The position numbers and the translations under genes are program-made. Shown piece by piece: positions 35,802 through 46,972 of a DNA stretch of 64,000 nt. This stretch comes from Streptomyces neyagawaensis (lineage in GTDB: Bacteria; Actinomycetota; Actinomycetes; Streptomycetales; Streptomycetaceae). Each line of letters opens with the position of its first letter. Position 1 is the first letter of the stretch. The notes under the pieces are model-generated. The model saw only the letters and a list, made by a program, of their open reading frames with translations, had not been told where the DNA came from and searched no databases. Location of the stretch: NCBI RefSeq assembly GCF_023516595.1, contig NZ_JAMGBG010000052.1, forward strand, positions 62,001 through 126,000. The letters run 5' to 3'.

Positions 35802-36488
35802 TCAGTGCCCGCAGGCCCATCCGGCGGTGGCCGTGGTGGCGTCGGCCTGGGCGCGCAGGGCGCGGACCGCCTCGGCCGGGTCGTCGGCCCCGTACACCGC
35901 GGAACCGGCGACGAATACATCGGCGCCCGCCTCGGCGCAGCGCTCGATGGTGGACGCGGCGACGCCGCCGTCGACCTGGAGCCACAGGTCGAGGCCGTGC
36001 TTGCTGATCAACTCGCGGGTCCGGCGGATCTTGGGGAGCATGATGTCGAGAAAGGCCTGGCCTCCAAAGCCCGGTTCGACCGTCATGATCAGCACCATGT
36101 CGAGCTCGGGCAGCAGATCCTCGAACGGCTCGATCGGCGTCGCCGGCTTGAGCGCCATGGAGGCCCGGGCGCCCTTGGCACGGATCTCACGGGCGAGCCG
36201 CACCGGTGCGGCGGCCGCCTCGGCATGGAAGGTGACGGAACCGGCACCCGCTTCCACGTACTGGGGCGCCCACCGATCGGGGGCCTCGATCATCAGATGA
36301 CAGTCCAGCGGCGTCTGCGTCGCACGGGCCAGGGACTCTACGACCGGCACACCGAGCGTGAGGTTCGGGACGAAATGGTTGTCCATCACGTCTACATGGA
36401 GCCAGTCGGCCCCTTCGACCGCCTTCGCCTCGTCGGCGAGACGGGCGAAGTCGGCGGACAGGATGCTTGGGTTGATCTGCGCGGCCAT
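35802..36488 (-). CDS. rpe: Ribulose-phosphate 3-epimerase
   Basis: This 228-residue TIM-barrel enzyme interconverts ribulose-5-phosphate and xylulose-5-phosphate in the pentose phosphate pathway. Metal and catalytic landmarks: [48 protein letters not shown] and FVAGSAVYG. It also bears on riboflavin synthesis, since ribulose-5-phosphate is the RibB substrate. ATG at 36488. Confidence 0.97.
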   Translation of the reverse strand: MAAQINPSILSADFARLADEAKAVEGADWLHVDVMDNHFVPNLTLGVPVVESLARATQTPLDCHLMIEAPDRWAPQYVEAGAGSVTFHAEAAAAPVRLAREIRAKGARASMALKPATPIEPFEDLLPELDMVLIMTVEPGFGGQAFLDIMLPKIRRTRELISKHGLDLWLQVDGGVAASTIERCAEAGADVFVAGSAVYGADDPAEAVRALRAQADATTATAGWACGH

Positions 36489-36570
36489 GGACCAAGCCTG
36501 CCATGCCCTCCGGGGGTAGCGGGGCCGGGGTGGGCACCGTGGTACGTCGACCGCGGGCTGTCCGTGCCCG

Positions 36571-36612
36571 CTCGCGCGGTTCCCCGCGCCCCTGGGGCGG
36601 CCAGGTTGCGGG
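36571..36612. repeat. Copy of the Streptomyces GC-rich REP-like core
   Basis: CTCGCGCGGTTCCCCGCGCC followed by CCTGGGGCGG resembles the element at 4561-4672. This copy lacks the second long arm and sits immediately before the MMPL gene, its 3' edge almost touching the ribosome site. Confidence 0.55.
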
Positions 36613-36619
36613 GGTTGTC

Positions 36620-38737
36620 ATGACGAGGGGCCGGGGTGTCGCCCACCTGGTGTGCGGGCGGCGCGCGAAGTGGGTCGTGCTGGGGCTGTGGCTGGTCCTG
36701 CTCTTCGTGGTGGCACCGCTCGCCTCCAAGCTGACCGACGCGCAGGACAACGACGCGGCGTCGTGGCTGCCGGGCTCCGCCGAGTCCACCCAGGTGCTCC
36801 AGGCCTCCGAGGAGTTCCGGCCCGAGCAGATCCCGGCGGTCGTCGTGTACGCCAGGGAGAGCGGACTCACCGCCGAGGACCGGGCGCAGATCGAGGAGGA
36901 CGCCCGAGAACTCAAGCGGCTCACGGATCACGGCATCATCGGCGCCCAGACCCGGGGGCCGGTGTACGACCGGGAGACCGACCCGAGGGCCGCCCAGATC
37001 TACGTCCCGATCACGATGGACGAGAAGGGCTGGGAGCGGATCGCCCCCGCGGTCGACTCGATCCGCGACGACGTGGGTGAGGGCGGCGACGGGCTCGCCG
37101 TGCACATCACGGGTCCGGGCGGGACGAGCGCCGACTTCTCCGAGGCCTTCGAGGGCATCGACTCCACACTGCTGCTGTCGGCGATGGCCGTCGTCATCGT
37201 GATGCTGCTGTTCACGTACCGCAGTCCGACCCTGCTGGTGATCCCGCTGCTCGCGGTGGTCGCCGCGCTGTTCACGGCCCAGGCACTGATCTATGTGCTG
37301 GCCGAGCACGCGGGGCTGACCGTCAACGGGCAGAGCGCGGGCATCCTCACCGTGCTGGTCTTCGGCGCGGGCACCGACTACGCCCTGCTCCTCGTCGCCC
37401 GCTACCGCGAGGAGCTGCGCCGCCACGAGGACCGCCACGAGGCGATGGCGCTGGCCCTGCACCGGGCGGGTCCGGCGGTGATCGCCTCGGGCGCGACGGT
37501 CGTGCTGAGCATGCTGGTGCTGCTGGCCGCCGAGATGAACTCGACGAGCGGTCTCGGCCCGGTGGCGGCCATCGGCGTCACGGTCGCGCTGCTCGCGATG
37601 ATGACGCTGTTCCCCGCCCTGCTGGTGATCGTGGGCCGCTGGATCTTCTGGCCGGCGATCCCGCACTTCGGCACCGCCGACCCCACCGAGCGCGGCGTGT
37701 GGGCGCGGATGGGCCGGCGGATCGCGGGCCGTCCGCGTACGACCTGGGTCGCCACGGCGGCCGCCCTGGCCCTGTGCTCGCTGGGCCTGATCCAGCTGCG
37801 CGCCGAGGGCATCTCCAACGCGGACGCGTTCACCGGGAAACCCGACTCGATCGTCGGTCAGGAGGTCTCCGCACGCTACTTCCCCGCGGGCAGCGGTGAC
37901 CCCTTGGTGATCATCAGCAACCAGGCGCAGGCCCGCGAGGTGGGCCGCACGGTCGCCGACACCGAGGGGGTCGTACCGGACTCCCTCGGACTGCCACCGG
38001 GCACGAAACCCTTCCACGACGGCAAGGTCCTCTTCGAGGCGACCATGTCCGACCCGGCGGACAGTGAGGCCGCGAAGGACACCGTCGAACGGGTCAGGGA
38101 CGCCGTCCACGCGGTCCCGGACGCCGACGCGCAGGTCGGCGGCGGTACGGCGGCCCTGCTGGACATGGACAGGGCCACCACGCACGACAATCTGCTGATC
38201 ATCCCGCTGGTGCTGCTCGTGGTCCTGCTGATCCTCTGCGCCCTGTTGCGTGCGCTGATCGCCCCACTGGTGCTGATCGGCACGGTGATCCTGTCGTTCG
38301 CGGCGGCCCTCGGCATCAGCGCGCTCGCGTTCCGCCATCTCTTCGACTACGCGGGGGAGACGACGGACTTCCCGCTCTTCGTCTTCGTGTTCCTGGTCGC
38401 GCTGGGCATCGACTACAACATCTTCCTCACCACCCGTATCCGTGAGGAGGCCGCCCATCTGGGCACCCGCCAGGGTGTCGTGACGGGCCTCGCGGCCACG
38501 GGCGCGGTCATCACCTCGGCGGGCCTGGTCCTGGCCGGCACGTTCGCCGCGCTCGCCACCCTGCCCATGGTCGCCTTCGCCGAGATCGGCTTCGCGGTCG
38601 CCCTCGGCGTCCTCCTCGACACCCTGATCGTCCGCTCCGTCCTCGTCACGGCCCTCTTCCTGGACATCGGCCCGAAGGTGTGGTGGCCGCACCGGCTGGC
38701 CCACGAGGACAACCCCCGGACCCCCTCGTCGGTCTGA
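36620..38737 (+). CDS. MMPL-family RND-type transporter
   Basis: This 705-residue protein has the MMPL architecture: first helix (WVVLGLWLVLLFVVAPLASK), an extracytoplasmic loop of ~150 residues, five helices including FGAGTDYALLLVARYREEL, a second loop, and a second helix bundle with ALGIDYNIFLTTRIREEA. The paired GTDY and GIDY motifs supply proton-relay Asp/Tyr residues. It probably exports a lipid or hydrophobic compound. ATG at 36620 has GCGGGGG 5 nt upstream. The 42-bp gap to the next gene suggests cotranscription. Confidence 0.9.
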   Translation: MTRGRGVAHLVCGRRAKWVVLGLWLVLLFVVAPLASKLTDAQDNDAASWLPGSAESTQVLQASEEFRPEQIPAVVVYARESGLTAEDRAQIEEDARELKRLTDHGIIGAQTRGPVYDRETDPRAAQIYVPITMDEKGWERIAPAVDSIRDDVGEGGDGLAVHITGPGGTSADFSEAFEGIDSTLLLSAMAVVIVMLLFTYRSPTLLVIPLLAVVAALFTAQALIYVLAEHAGLTVNGQSAGILTVLVFGAGTDYALLLVARYREELRRHEDRHEAMALALHRAGPAVIASGATVVLSMLVLLAAEMNSTSGLGPVAAIGVTVALLAMMTLFPALLVIVGRWIFWPAIPHFGTADPTERGVWARMGRRIAGRPRTTWVATAAALALCSLGLIQLRAEGISNADAFTGKPDSIVGQEVSARYFPAGSGDPLVIISNQAQAREVGRTVADTEGVVPDSLGLPPGTKPFHDGKVLFEATMSDPADSEAAKDTVERVRDAVHAVPDADAQVGGGTAALLDMDRATTHDNLLIIPLVLLVVLLILCALLRALIAPLVLIGTVILSFAAALGISALAFRHLFDYAGETTDFPLFVFVFLVALGIDYNIFLTTRIREEAAHLGTRQGVVTGLAATGAVITSAGLVLAGTFAALATLPMVAFAEIGFAVALGVLLDTLIVRSVLVTALFLDIGPKVWWPHRLAHEDNPRTPSSV

Positions 38738-38779
38738 ACCGTCGTCAGACGGTGGCGTACGGGGTCCAGGGGGCAGCCG

Positions 38780-39403
38780 GTGAGCTGGTTCGACCACATG
38801 ATGGACAAGCTGGAGGACGTTCTGGAGGCGGGCGACCCTGATCGTCTGTGGACGGACTTCCTGGGGGCGAGCCACGACGTCCACATCGCCGAGGAGGCGC
38901 TCCGCGAGGCCGAGGAGAAGCTGGCGGCCGCCCGGGAGCGCGCCCTGGAGGGCGATCTGGCGCCGGCGCTCAAGAAGGAGATGCGCAGGGGCAGGCACAC
39001 CCTGTCCGTGCTGGACCTGCTGCGCGAGGTGGGAGGTGACCACCCTGACCTGGTCCTCGCGCTGCTCCCGGAGCTGTACGACTGCTGTCTGGGCATCAAC
39101 AAGACGAGCATCTGGGGCCGCGAGATCCTGCGCGTCCTCGGCCGGACGACCGACCTCCACGACGCCCTCGCGCCGCTGGTCACGAGGACCCTGGGCGACA
39201 AGGACGAGCGGGAGGACCTGGAGGCGATGAACGGCCTCGGCATGCTCCTGGACGGCCTCGGCGACACCGCCCTCCTGGCCCGGTGGCACAAAGCGGTCCG
39301 CGCATCACAGGACCCCGACGTACGCGAACTCGCCGACGCCTACGAGCCGGACGACGAGACCACCGGGGAGGAGCCGCCCGGCGAGGCGGCACGGCGCGGC
39401 TGA
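38780..39403 (+). CDS. Hypothetical protein with coiled-coil N-terminal third
   Basis: I do not recognise this 207-residue soluble protein. Residues ~35-65 (AEEALREAEEKLAAARERAL) are charged and helical, likely a coiled coil; the middle (LPELYDCCLGINKTSIWGRE) looks like an armadillo/HEAT-like helical repeat. There is no signal peptide or membrane segment, and the C-terminus is acidic and disordered. GTG at 38780 has AGGGGG upstream. It may be cotranscribed with the MMPL gene. Confidence 0.75.
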   Translation: MSWFDHMMDKLEDVLEAGDPDRLWTDFLGASHDVHIAEEALREAEEKLAAARERALEGDLAPALKKEMRRGRHTLSVLDLLREVGGDHPDLVLALLPELYDCCLGINKTSIWGREILRVLGRTTDLHDALAPLVTRTLGDKDEREDLEAMNGLGMLLDGLGDTALLARWHKAVRASQDPDVRELADAYEPDDETTGEEPPGEAARRG

Positions 39404-39477
39404 GGCCCCGGAACCGGTCCGGAGGAGCCGTCACCGCCCTCCTGGCGCGAAGCCCGCCGCCGCGCGGAACCCGGTGT

Positions 39478-40908
39478 TCAGGCGGTGCGGCGGATCAGCG
39501 CCAGGTACATCGCGTCCGTGCCGTGCAGATGCGGCCACAGCTGTACGTCGGGGCCTTCGCCGAGCGCCGGTACGCCCTCCAGCATGGGCCGGGCGTCGAT
39601 GAGGTCGGCCGCGTCGCCGTACTGCTTGAGGACGTCCGCGACGACCGCGCGGGTCTCGGCGAGGTGCGGCGAACAGGTCGCGTACCCGACGACACCCCCG
39701 ACCCGCACGGACTCCAACGCGGTCCGCAGCAGGGCCCGTTGCAGCGGGGCGAAGTTCTCCAGGTCGTCGGGGCGGCGCCGCCAGCGCGCCTCGGGCCGCC
39801 GTCGCAGCGCCCCGAGACCCGTGCAGGGCACGTCCATCAGGACCCGGTCGAAGGAACCGGGCCGCCACGGCGGGCGCGTACCGTCGGCCGCGATCACCTG
39901 GTACGGCCCGGGGTTGCCGTCGAGCGCCTTGGCGACCAGGCCGGCGCGGTGCGGCTGCTTCTCGGAGGCGAGCAGGACGGCACCGCGTTCGGCGGCGAGC
40001 GCGGCCAGCAGCGCGGCCTTGCCGCCGGGTCCGGCGCACCCGTCCAGCCAGGCCCGGTCGGGCCCGTCGAGCGGCGCGTTCGCGAGGGCCAGCGCCACGA
40101 GCTGGCTGCCCTCGTCCTGCACACCGGCACGGCCTTCCCGTACGGCGTCGACGGCCCCCGGCTCCCCGCCCTCGGTGAGCCGCACGGCGTAGGGCGACCA
40201 GCGCCCCGGCATCGCGGAGTCCTCCCGGAGCAGTTCCTCGGTGGTGGCCCGCCCCGGCCGGGCGACCAGCGTGACCTCGGGCCGCTCGTTGTCCGCCTCC
40301 AGCAGGTCCTCGATCCCGGCCCGACCGCCGCCGAGCGAGTCCCACAGCGCGGAGACGACCCACCGGGGGTGCGAGTGCACGACGGCGAGGTGGTCCTCCG
40401 GGTCCTCGTCGTACGGCGGCGCGACCCGCTCCAGCCAGCCGTCGAGGTCGTGCTGGGCGATCTTCCGCAGCACGGCGTTCACGAACTTGGCGCGCCCGTC
40501 GCCGAGCACGACCCGCGCGAGGTCCACGGACGCGGAGACGGCCGCGTGCGTCGGGATGCGCGTCCCGAGCAGCTGGTGCGCGCCCAGGCTCAGCACGTCC
40601 AGCACCGGCGGGTCGACCTCGCGCAGCGGCCGGTCCACGCACTCGGCGATCACCGCGTCGTAGGTCCCCTGCCGGCGCAGCGTCCCGTACACCAGCTCGG
40701 TGGCCAGCGCCGCGTCCCGCGCGTCGAAAGCGTCGGGTCCCTCCTTCTCCCGTGCCTTCCGCAGCAGCGGCGGCAGGACGAGATTCGCGTACGCGTCCCG
40801 CTCGTCGACGGCCCGCAACGCCTCGAAGGCGAGGAGGCGGACGGGGTCCTTCTGGGGCCGTCGGTACGGCTTGGCCGGCTTACGGGGAGGGCGGGACTGC
40901 TCACTCAC
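39478..40908 (-). CDS. rsmB: 16S rRNA (cytosine-967-C5)-methyltransferase
   Basis: This 476-residue protein has an N-terminal NusB-like RNA-binding domain (VRLLAFEALRAVDERDAYAN, ~20-150) and a C-terminal RsmB/NOP methyltransferase domain. The SAM-binding motif is DGCAGPGGKAALLAAL, the general Cys lies in MDVPCTGLGALRRRPE, and the catalytic Cys in GYATCSPHLAE. It methylates C967 of 16S rRNA. GTG 40908 gives VSEQSRPPRK; the frame upstream is intergenic. Next to fmt, as in many bacteria. Confidence 0.95.
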   Translation of the reverse strand: MSEQSRPPRKPAKPYRRPQKDPVRLLAFEALRAVDERDAYANLVLPPLLRKAREKEGPDAFDARDAALATELVYGTLRRQGTYDAVIAECVDRPLREVDPPVLDVLSLGAHQLLGTRIPTHAAVSASVDLARVVLGDGRAKFVNAVLRKIAQHDLDGWLERVAPPYDEDPEDHLAVVHSHPRWVVSALWDSLGGGRAGIEDLLEADNERPEVTLVARPGRATTEELLREDSAMPGRWSPYAVRLTEGGEPGAVDAVREGRAGVQDEGSQLVALALANAPLDGPDRAWLDGCAGPGGKAALLAALAAERGAVLLASEKQPHRAGLVAKALDGNPGPYQVIAADGTRPPWRPGSFDRVLMDVPCTGLGALRRRPEARWRRRPDDLENFAPLQRALLRTALESVRVGGVVGYATCSPHLAETRAVVADVLKQYGDAADLIDARPMLEGVPALGEGPDVQLWPHLHGTDAMYLALIRRTA

Positions 40909-41010
40909 GAAAAAGGTGCTCCGGATAAGGGATGAGATGCCACGACCAGCGTACGACGCGGGTCGGCGGTGGGGGCGGGGCCCGTGGACGATACGTCCGG
41001 GCGGTGCGCT

Positions 41011-41131
41011 CGGTGCCGAGGAAGTGCCTCCAGGCGGTGTCCACGGTGCCGAGGGCCTACCTCCCAGCGGGTGCCCTCGGTGCCGAGGCCTTACCTCCAG
41101 CCGGGTGCCCTCGGTGCCGAGGAACCGCCCT

Positions 41132-41156
<25 letters not shown>
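41011..41156. repeat. 34-bp tandem repeat running into the 3' end of fmt
   Basis: CGGTGCCGAGG recurs at 41011, 41044, 41078, 41112 and 41146 (33-34 bp period). The last copy encodes the final residues of Fmt (GTEGTV), and the stop codon lies between copies 4 and 5. The array fills most of the 223-bp gap between fmt and rsmB. Confidence 0.85.
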
Positions 41157-43097
<1,941 letters not shown>

Positions 43098-43109
43098 CGA
43101 CCCCCAGAC

Positions 43110-43135
43110 TGCCTCCCGGCCCCCACCGGGAGGCA
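43110..43135. terminator. Bidirectional terminator between the HTH gene and priA
   Basis: A 10-bp perfect stem (TGCCTCCCGG / CCGGGAGGCA) with a 6-nt C-rich loop lies 12 bp after the HTH gene stop and about 95 bp past the priA stop on the other strand. Confidence 0.6.
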
Positions 43136-43228
43136 CCGCCGTACGCCGGCGACAACCCCGTACCAGGGCCCCGCCCTCATCCGCTCCCCACTCCCCGTAC
43201 AGCGACGCCCCGGCTTTTCTGATCCTCC

Positions 43229-45379
43229 TCACCCAATGTCGAGGGGATCCACCCGGATCCGAACGCCCTCGCCGCCCCCACGCGCCATCCGCGCGGCCTG
43301 CGCGGTCTTCAGCGCGGCGGCCAGCGCCGCACCGCTCCCCGGTGGCACCCGGACCAACGCACGCTCCCACGCCTCCCCCGGCGGCGGTGCCCCCACCCGC
43401 CGTGCCCGCCCCGTCTCCACGACGGGCAACGGCACGGGCCCCAACACCTCCGCGTCCGGCGGCAGTTCCATGCCGCCCAGGAAGTCGGCCACCGCCTGGG
43501 CCGTACCCGACACGGCCGCCATCCGGGACACCGGCGGAAACCCCAGCTCGGCCCGGTCCGCAAGCTCCCGTACCGCGTGCCCCACCGGATCCCACCGCAC
43601 GAGCGCCTGCACGGGCCGCAGTGTCGGCTCGGCGACCACGACGACCGTGCCGCCCACCCCCTGGTTCCGCACGAGCGCGGCCGCACCGATCCACCGGCGC
43701 AGCGCCTCCTCCCCGGCCCGCAGATCGGGGCGCCCGAGCATGGCCCAGCCGTCGAGCAGCAGAGCGGCCGCGTACCCGCCCTCGGCGATCGGTTCGGCGC
43801 CGGGTGTGCTCACGACCAGCGCGGGCGTGCCCGGCACGGTGTCGAGCACATGTTCCCGCCCGGAGGTCCGCACCGGCACGGCGGGAAAGGCCCGCCCCAA
43901 CTCCTCGGCAGTACGCCGCGCCCCCACGACCTGGGCCCTGAGCCGACGGCTCCCGCACTCAGGGCAGTGCCAGCCCTCCTCCTCACGCCCGCACCACCCG
44001 CACACCAGGGCACCGGCGCCCTCCCGCGCCTCCAACGGCCCCGCGCAGTGCCGGCACCGGGCGGGCTCCCGGCACTGCGCACAGGCCATCCTCGGCACGT
44101 ATCCCCGCCGGGGCACCTGGACGAGGACGGGGCCGTCCCGCAGTCCGTCCCGGGCGACCTGCCAGGCGAGGCTGGGCAGACGCGCGGCCCGGGCCGCCTC
44201 GTCGCGCGCCAACTCCCCGTCCCCGACGGTCCGCACCAGCGGCGCGACGGCCCGCACCTGCTCCCTGGTGGCGACGATCGGCGCGGCCCACCCGCTCTCG
44301 ACGAGCTGCGCGGCCTCCACGGTGCAGCTCCAGCTGCCCAGGAGGAAGGCACCCTTGTCCCGAGTCGCCCGCAGCTCCAGCACCTCCCGCACATGCGGGA
44401 AGGGGGCGTTGTCATCGCTGTGACTGGCGTCGCCGTCGTCCCAGACGACGACCAGTCCCAGGTTCCGCACGGGGGCGAACATGGCGGCCCGGGTCCCGAC
44501 GACGGCCCGTACCGCCCCCCGCCGCACCGCCAGCCACTCCCGGTACCGCCGCTCCTGCCCCGCGTCGGCGGTCAGCAGCGCGTGCTGCCCCTCCCCCAGC
44601 AGCTCCCGGAGGGCCTCGTCCACCCGCGCGGCGGGCCGCCCCGCCGGTACGACGACGAGCGCGCCCCGCCCGGAGGCCAGGGTCGCCTGCACGGCCCGCC
44701 CGATCTCCTCCGCCCAGTCGGGCCCCGGCAGGGCGGTCCACACCGCGCGCGGCGAACGACCGGCGGCCAGCGCCCGCAGGAACTCCGGGCCCCGCGCGTA
44801 CCTCGCCCAGGACCCCGGTTCCGGCGCGGCCGGAGCGGGGGGCGGCCCGCCCGTCTCGGCCGCCTCGGCACGACCGTGGCGCGGCGGCACGGCCAGCTGG
44901 AGCACATCCGCGAGGCTCCCCGCGTACCGGTCCGCCACCGCCCGTGCGAGCCCCAGCAGCTCCGGGCTCAGCACCGGCTCAGGTGACACGACCTGGGCGA
45001 GCGCGGCCAAGGGTCCCGCGTAGTCCGACTCGGCGACCCGCTCGACGAGGAACCCGTCGATCAGCGAGCCGCCCTCCCGCCGCCCCTCCCGGACATTGCG
45101 CCCCCCGGCCCCGAAACGCACCCGCACCCGCACCCCCGGCTGCGCGACGGCGTCCAGTTCCTCGGGCACGGCGTAGTCGAAGTACCGGTCGAGATGCAGC
45201 ACCCCTTTGTCGACCAGCACCCGGGCGACGGGCAACTCCTTCGCGAGGGCGGCCCCCCGCCACGTCCGCGGCTTGGCCCGCGGCGCCCGGGCCTTCTTCA
45301 CGGCCTCCCGAATGAGCGCGAGCTGCTCCGCCCCCGCACCCCCCGCGTCACCACCACGCGTCCCGTCCTCGCTGCTCAC
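43229..45379 (-). CDS. priA: Primosomal protein N' (PriA), actinobacterial ATPase-deficient form
   Basis: This 716-residue protein retains the N-terminal DNA-binding domain (VARVLVDKGVLHLDRYFDYA) and the zinc-binding cysteines (CAQCREPARCRHC ... CGWCGREEEGWHCPECGS). The helicase core is degenerate: where Walker A should read GSGKT it has LVVVPAGRPAARVDEAL, and the DEAH position reads WDDGD. Actinobacterial PriA homologues are known to lack helicase ATPase motifs, so it may act structurally in replication restart. GTG 45379 (VSSEDGTRGG) has GGGAG 9 nt upstream. Confidence 0.92.
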   Translation of the reverse strand: MSSEDGTRGGDAGGAGAEQLALIREAVKKARAPRAKPRTWRGAALAKELPVARVLVDKGVLHLDRYFDYAVPEELDAVAQPGVRVRVRFGAGGRNVREGRREGGSLIDGFLVERVAESDYAGPLAALAQVVSPEPVLSPELLGLARAVADRYAGSLADVLQLAVPPRHGRAEAAETGGPPPAPAAPEPGSWARYARGPEFLRALAAGRSPRAVWTALPGPDWAEEIGRAVQATLASGRGALVVVPAGRPAARVDEALRELLGEGQHALLTADAGQERRYREWLAVRRGAVRAVVGTRAAMFAPVRNLGLVVVWDDGDASHSDDNAPFPHVREVLELRATRDKGAFLLGSWSCTVEAAQLVESGWAAPIVATREQVRAVAPLVRTVGDGELARDEAARAARLPSLAWQVARDGLRDGPVLVQVPRRGYVPRMACAQCREPARCRHCAGPLEAREGAGALVCGWCGREEEGWHCPECGSRRLRAQVVGARRTAEELGRAFPAVPVRTSGREHVLDTVPGTPALVVSTPGAEPIAEGGYAAALLLDGWAMLGRPDLRAGEEALRRWIGAAALVRNQGVGGTVVVVAEPTLRPVQALVRWDPVGHAVRELADRAELGFPPVSRMAAVSGTAQAVADFLGGMELPPDAEVLGPVPLPVVETGRARRVGAPPPGEAWERALVRVPPGSGAALAAALKTAQAARMARGGGEGVRIRVDPLDIG

Positions 45380-45410
45380 GCCAGCATTCTCCCAAACCCC
45401 ACTGACAACC

Positions 45411-45447
45411 GACGGCGCCCGCCGGTCGGGGATCGGCGGGCGCCGTC
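45411..45447 (-). terminator. Strong hairpin downstream of metK (distal)
   Basis: A 14-bp perfect stem (GACGGCGCCCGCCG / CGGCGGGCGCCGTC) with a 9-nt loop lies between metK and priA. Together with the hairpin at 45463-45500 it forms a tandem terminator that should insulate priA from metK. Confidence 0.7.
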
Positions 45448-45462
45448 GGCCCGGTGACAACG

Positions 45463-45500
45463 CCGAGGCCCGGCGCCCCAGAGGGGACACCGGGCCTCGG
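45463..45500 (-). terminator. Hairpin downstream of metK (proximal)
   Basis: An 11-bp perfect stem (CCGAGGCCCGG / CCGGGCCTCGG) with a 16-nt loop begins 24 bp past the metK stop codon. Confidence 0.65.
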
Positions 45501-45523
45501 AAAGAACCGGAGGATTCCGCGTG

Positions 45524-46732
45524 CTACAGACCCGCAGCCTCGCGGAGGGCGTCCACACGGTCCGTGCGCTCCCACGTGAAGTCGGGGAGCTCACGGCCGA
45601 AGTGGCCGTACGCGGCGGTCTGGCCGTAGATCGGGCGGAGCAGGTCGAGGTCGCGGATGATCGCGGCGGGGCGGAGGTCGAAGACCTCGTCGATCGCCTT
45701 CTCGATCTTGTCCGTGTCGACCTTGGCGGTGCCGAAGGTCTCGACGAAGAGACCCACGGGCTCGGCCTTGCCGATGGCGTAGGCGACCTGGACCTCGCAG
45801 CGGGAGGCGAGGCCCGCGGCGACCACGTTCTTGGCGACCCAGCGCATCGCGTACGCCGCGGAACGGTCCACCTTGGACGGGTCCTTGCCGGAGAAGGCGC
45901 CGCCGCCGTGGCGGGCCATGCCGCCGTACGTGTCGATGATGATCTTGCGGCCGGTCAGGCCGGCGTCACCCATGGGGCCGCCGATCTCGAAGCGGCCGGT
46001 CGGGTTGACCAGGAGGCGGTAGCCCTCGGTGTCCAGTTTGATGCCGTCGTCGAGGAGGGCCTTCAGCTCCGGCTCGACCACGAACTCGCGGATGTCCGGG
46101 GCGAGCAGCGACTCCAAGTCGATGTCGCTGGCGTGCTGCGAGGAGACCACGACCGTGTCGAGGCGGACCGCCTTGTCACCGTCGTACTCGATGGTGACCT
46201 GGGTCTTGCCGTCGGGACGCAGGTAGGGGATGGTGCCGTTCTTGCGGACCTCGGACAGACGCTTGGACAGACGGTGCGCCAGGAAGATCGGCAGCGGCAT
46301 CAGCGTCGGCGTCTCGTCCGTCGCGTAGCCGAACATCAGGCCCTGGTCGCCGGCGCCCTGGCGGTCCAGCTCGTCCTCGTCGCCCTCGACCCGGTTCTCG
46401 TACGCCGTGTCGACACCCTGCGCGATGTCCGGGGACTGCGAGCCGATCGACACCGACACACCACAGGACGCGCCGTCGAAGCCCTTCTTCGACGAGTCGT
46501 AGCCGATGGCCAGGATCGTGTCGCGCACGAGCTGGGCGATCGGCGCGTAGGCCTTGGTCGTGACCTCGCCGGCCACGTGCACCAGGCCGGTCGTGATGAG
46601 CGTCTCCACCGCGACGCGGGACGTGGGGTCCTCGCGCAGCAGTGCATCGAGAATGGCATCGCTGATCTGGTCAGCGATCTTGTCGGGGTGACCCTCGGTC
46701 ACGGACTCCGAGGTGAACAGGCGACGGGACAC
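45524..46732 (-). CDS. metK: S-adenosylmethionine synthetase
   Basis: This 402-residue enzyme makes SAM from methionine and ATP. Signatures include [20 protein letters not shown] at the N-terminus, [17 protein letters not shown], and [22 protein letters not shown] 46732 gives [10 protein letters not shown], the family start. Reading upstream on the minus strand, TAAACT (46812-46817) is a possible -10 box, with the transcript starting shortly before the gene. I see no convincing SAM riboswitch in the 240-bp leader gap. Confidence 0.97.
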   Translation of the reverse strand: MSRRLFTSESVTEGHPDKIADQISDAILDALLREDPTSRVAVETLITTGLVHVAGEVTTKAYAPIAQLVRDTILAIGYDSSKKGFDGASCGVSVSIGSQSPDIAQGVDTAYENRVEGDEDELDRQGAGDQGLMFGYATDETPTLMPLPIFLAHRLSKRLSEVRKNGTIPYLRPDGKTQVTIEYDGDKAVRLDTVVVSSQHASDIDLESLLAPDIREFVVEPELKALLDDGIKLDTEGYRLLVNPTGRFEIGGPMGDAGLTGRKIIIDTYGGMARHGGGAFSGKDPSKVDRSAAYAMRWVAKNVVAAGLASRCEVQVAYAIGKAEPVGLFVETFGTAKVDTDKIEKAIDEVFDLRPAAIIRDLDLLRPIYGQTAAYGHFGRELPDFTWERTDRVDALREAAGL

Positions 46733-46972
46733 AACGCTCCCTGTGGTTGCAGCGGCTGCTGGCTGATCATTGGCGGACGGGACGGGGGCTGCGCCCGGCG
46801 TCGTCCGTGAACAGTTTATCGGTCGGTCTCGACCACCGGCCCACCTGTCTCGCCTCTCGGGAGCTCTGTGACCTGCGGCACGTGCATTCTGCCCAATGGC
46901 CGTCGCTGTCCGCCAGGGTCGCCACACCCCTAAGTTGCGTCCTGTTCACGGTCCGTGGTGCGAATGGAGCAG

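Noticed and set aside
36503-36619. N-terminal extension of the MMPL protein
   Set aside because: The open frame upstream of ATG 36620 runs through the REP-like element and has intergenic composition; the ribosome site supports 36620.
36392-39289. 965-codon minus-strand frame over the MMPL gene
   Set aside because: Antisense shadow; the plus strand encodes clear MMPL motifs and membrane helices.
46733-46972. SAM riboswitch upstream of metK
   Set aside because: I could not find the conserved core of any SAM riboswitch class; only a possible -10 box.
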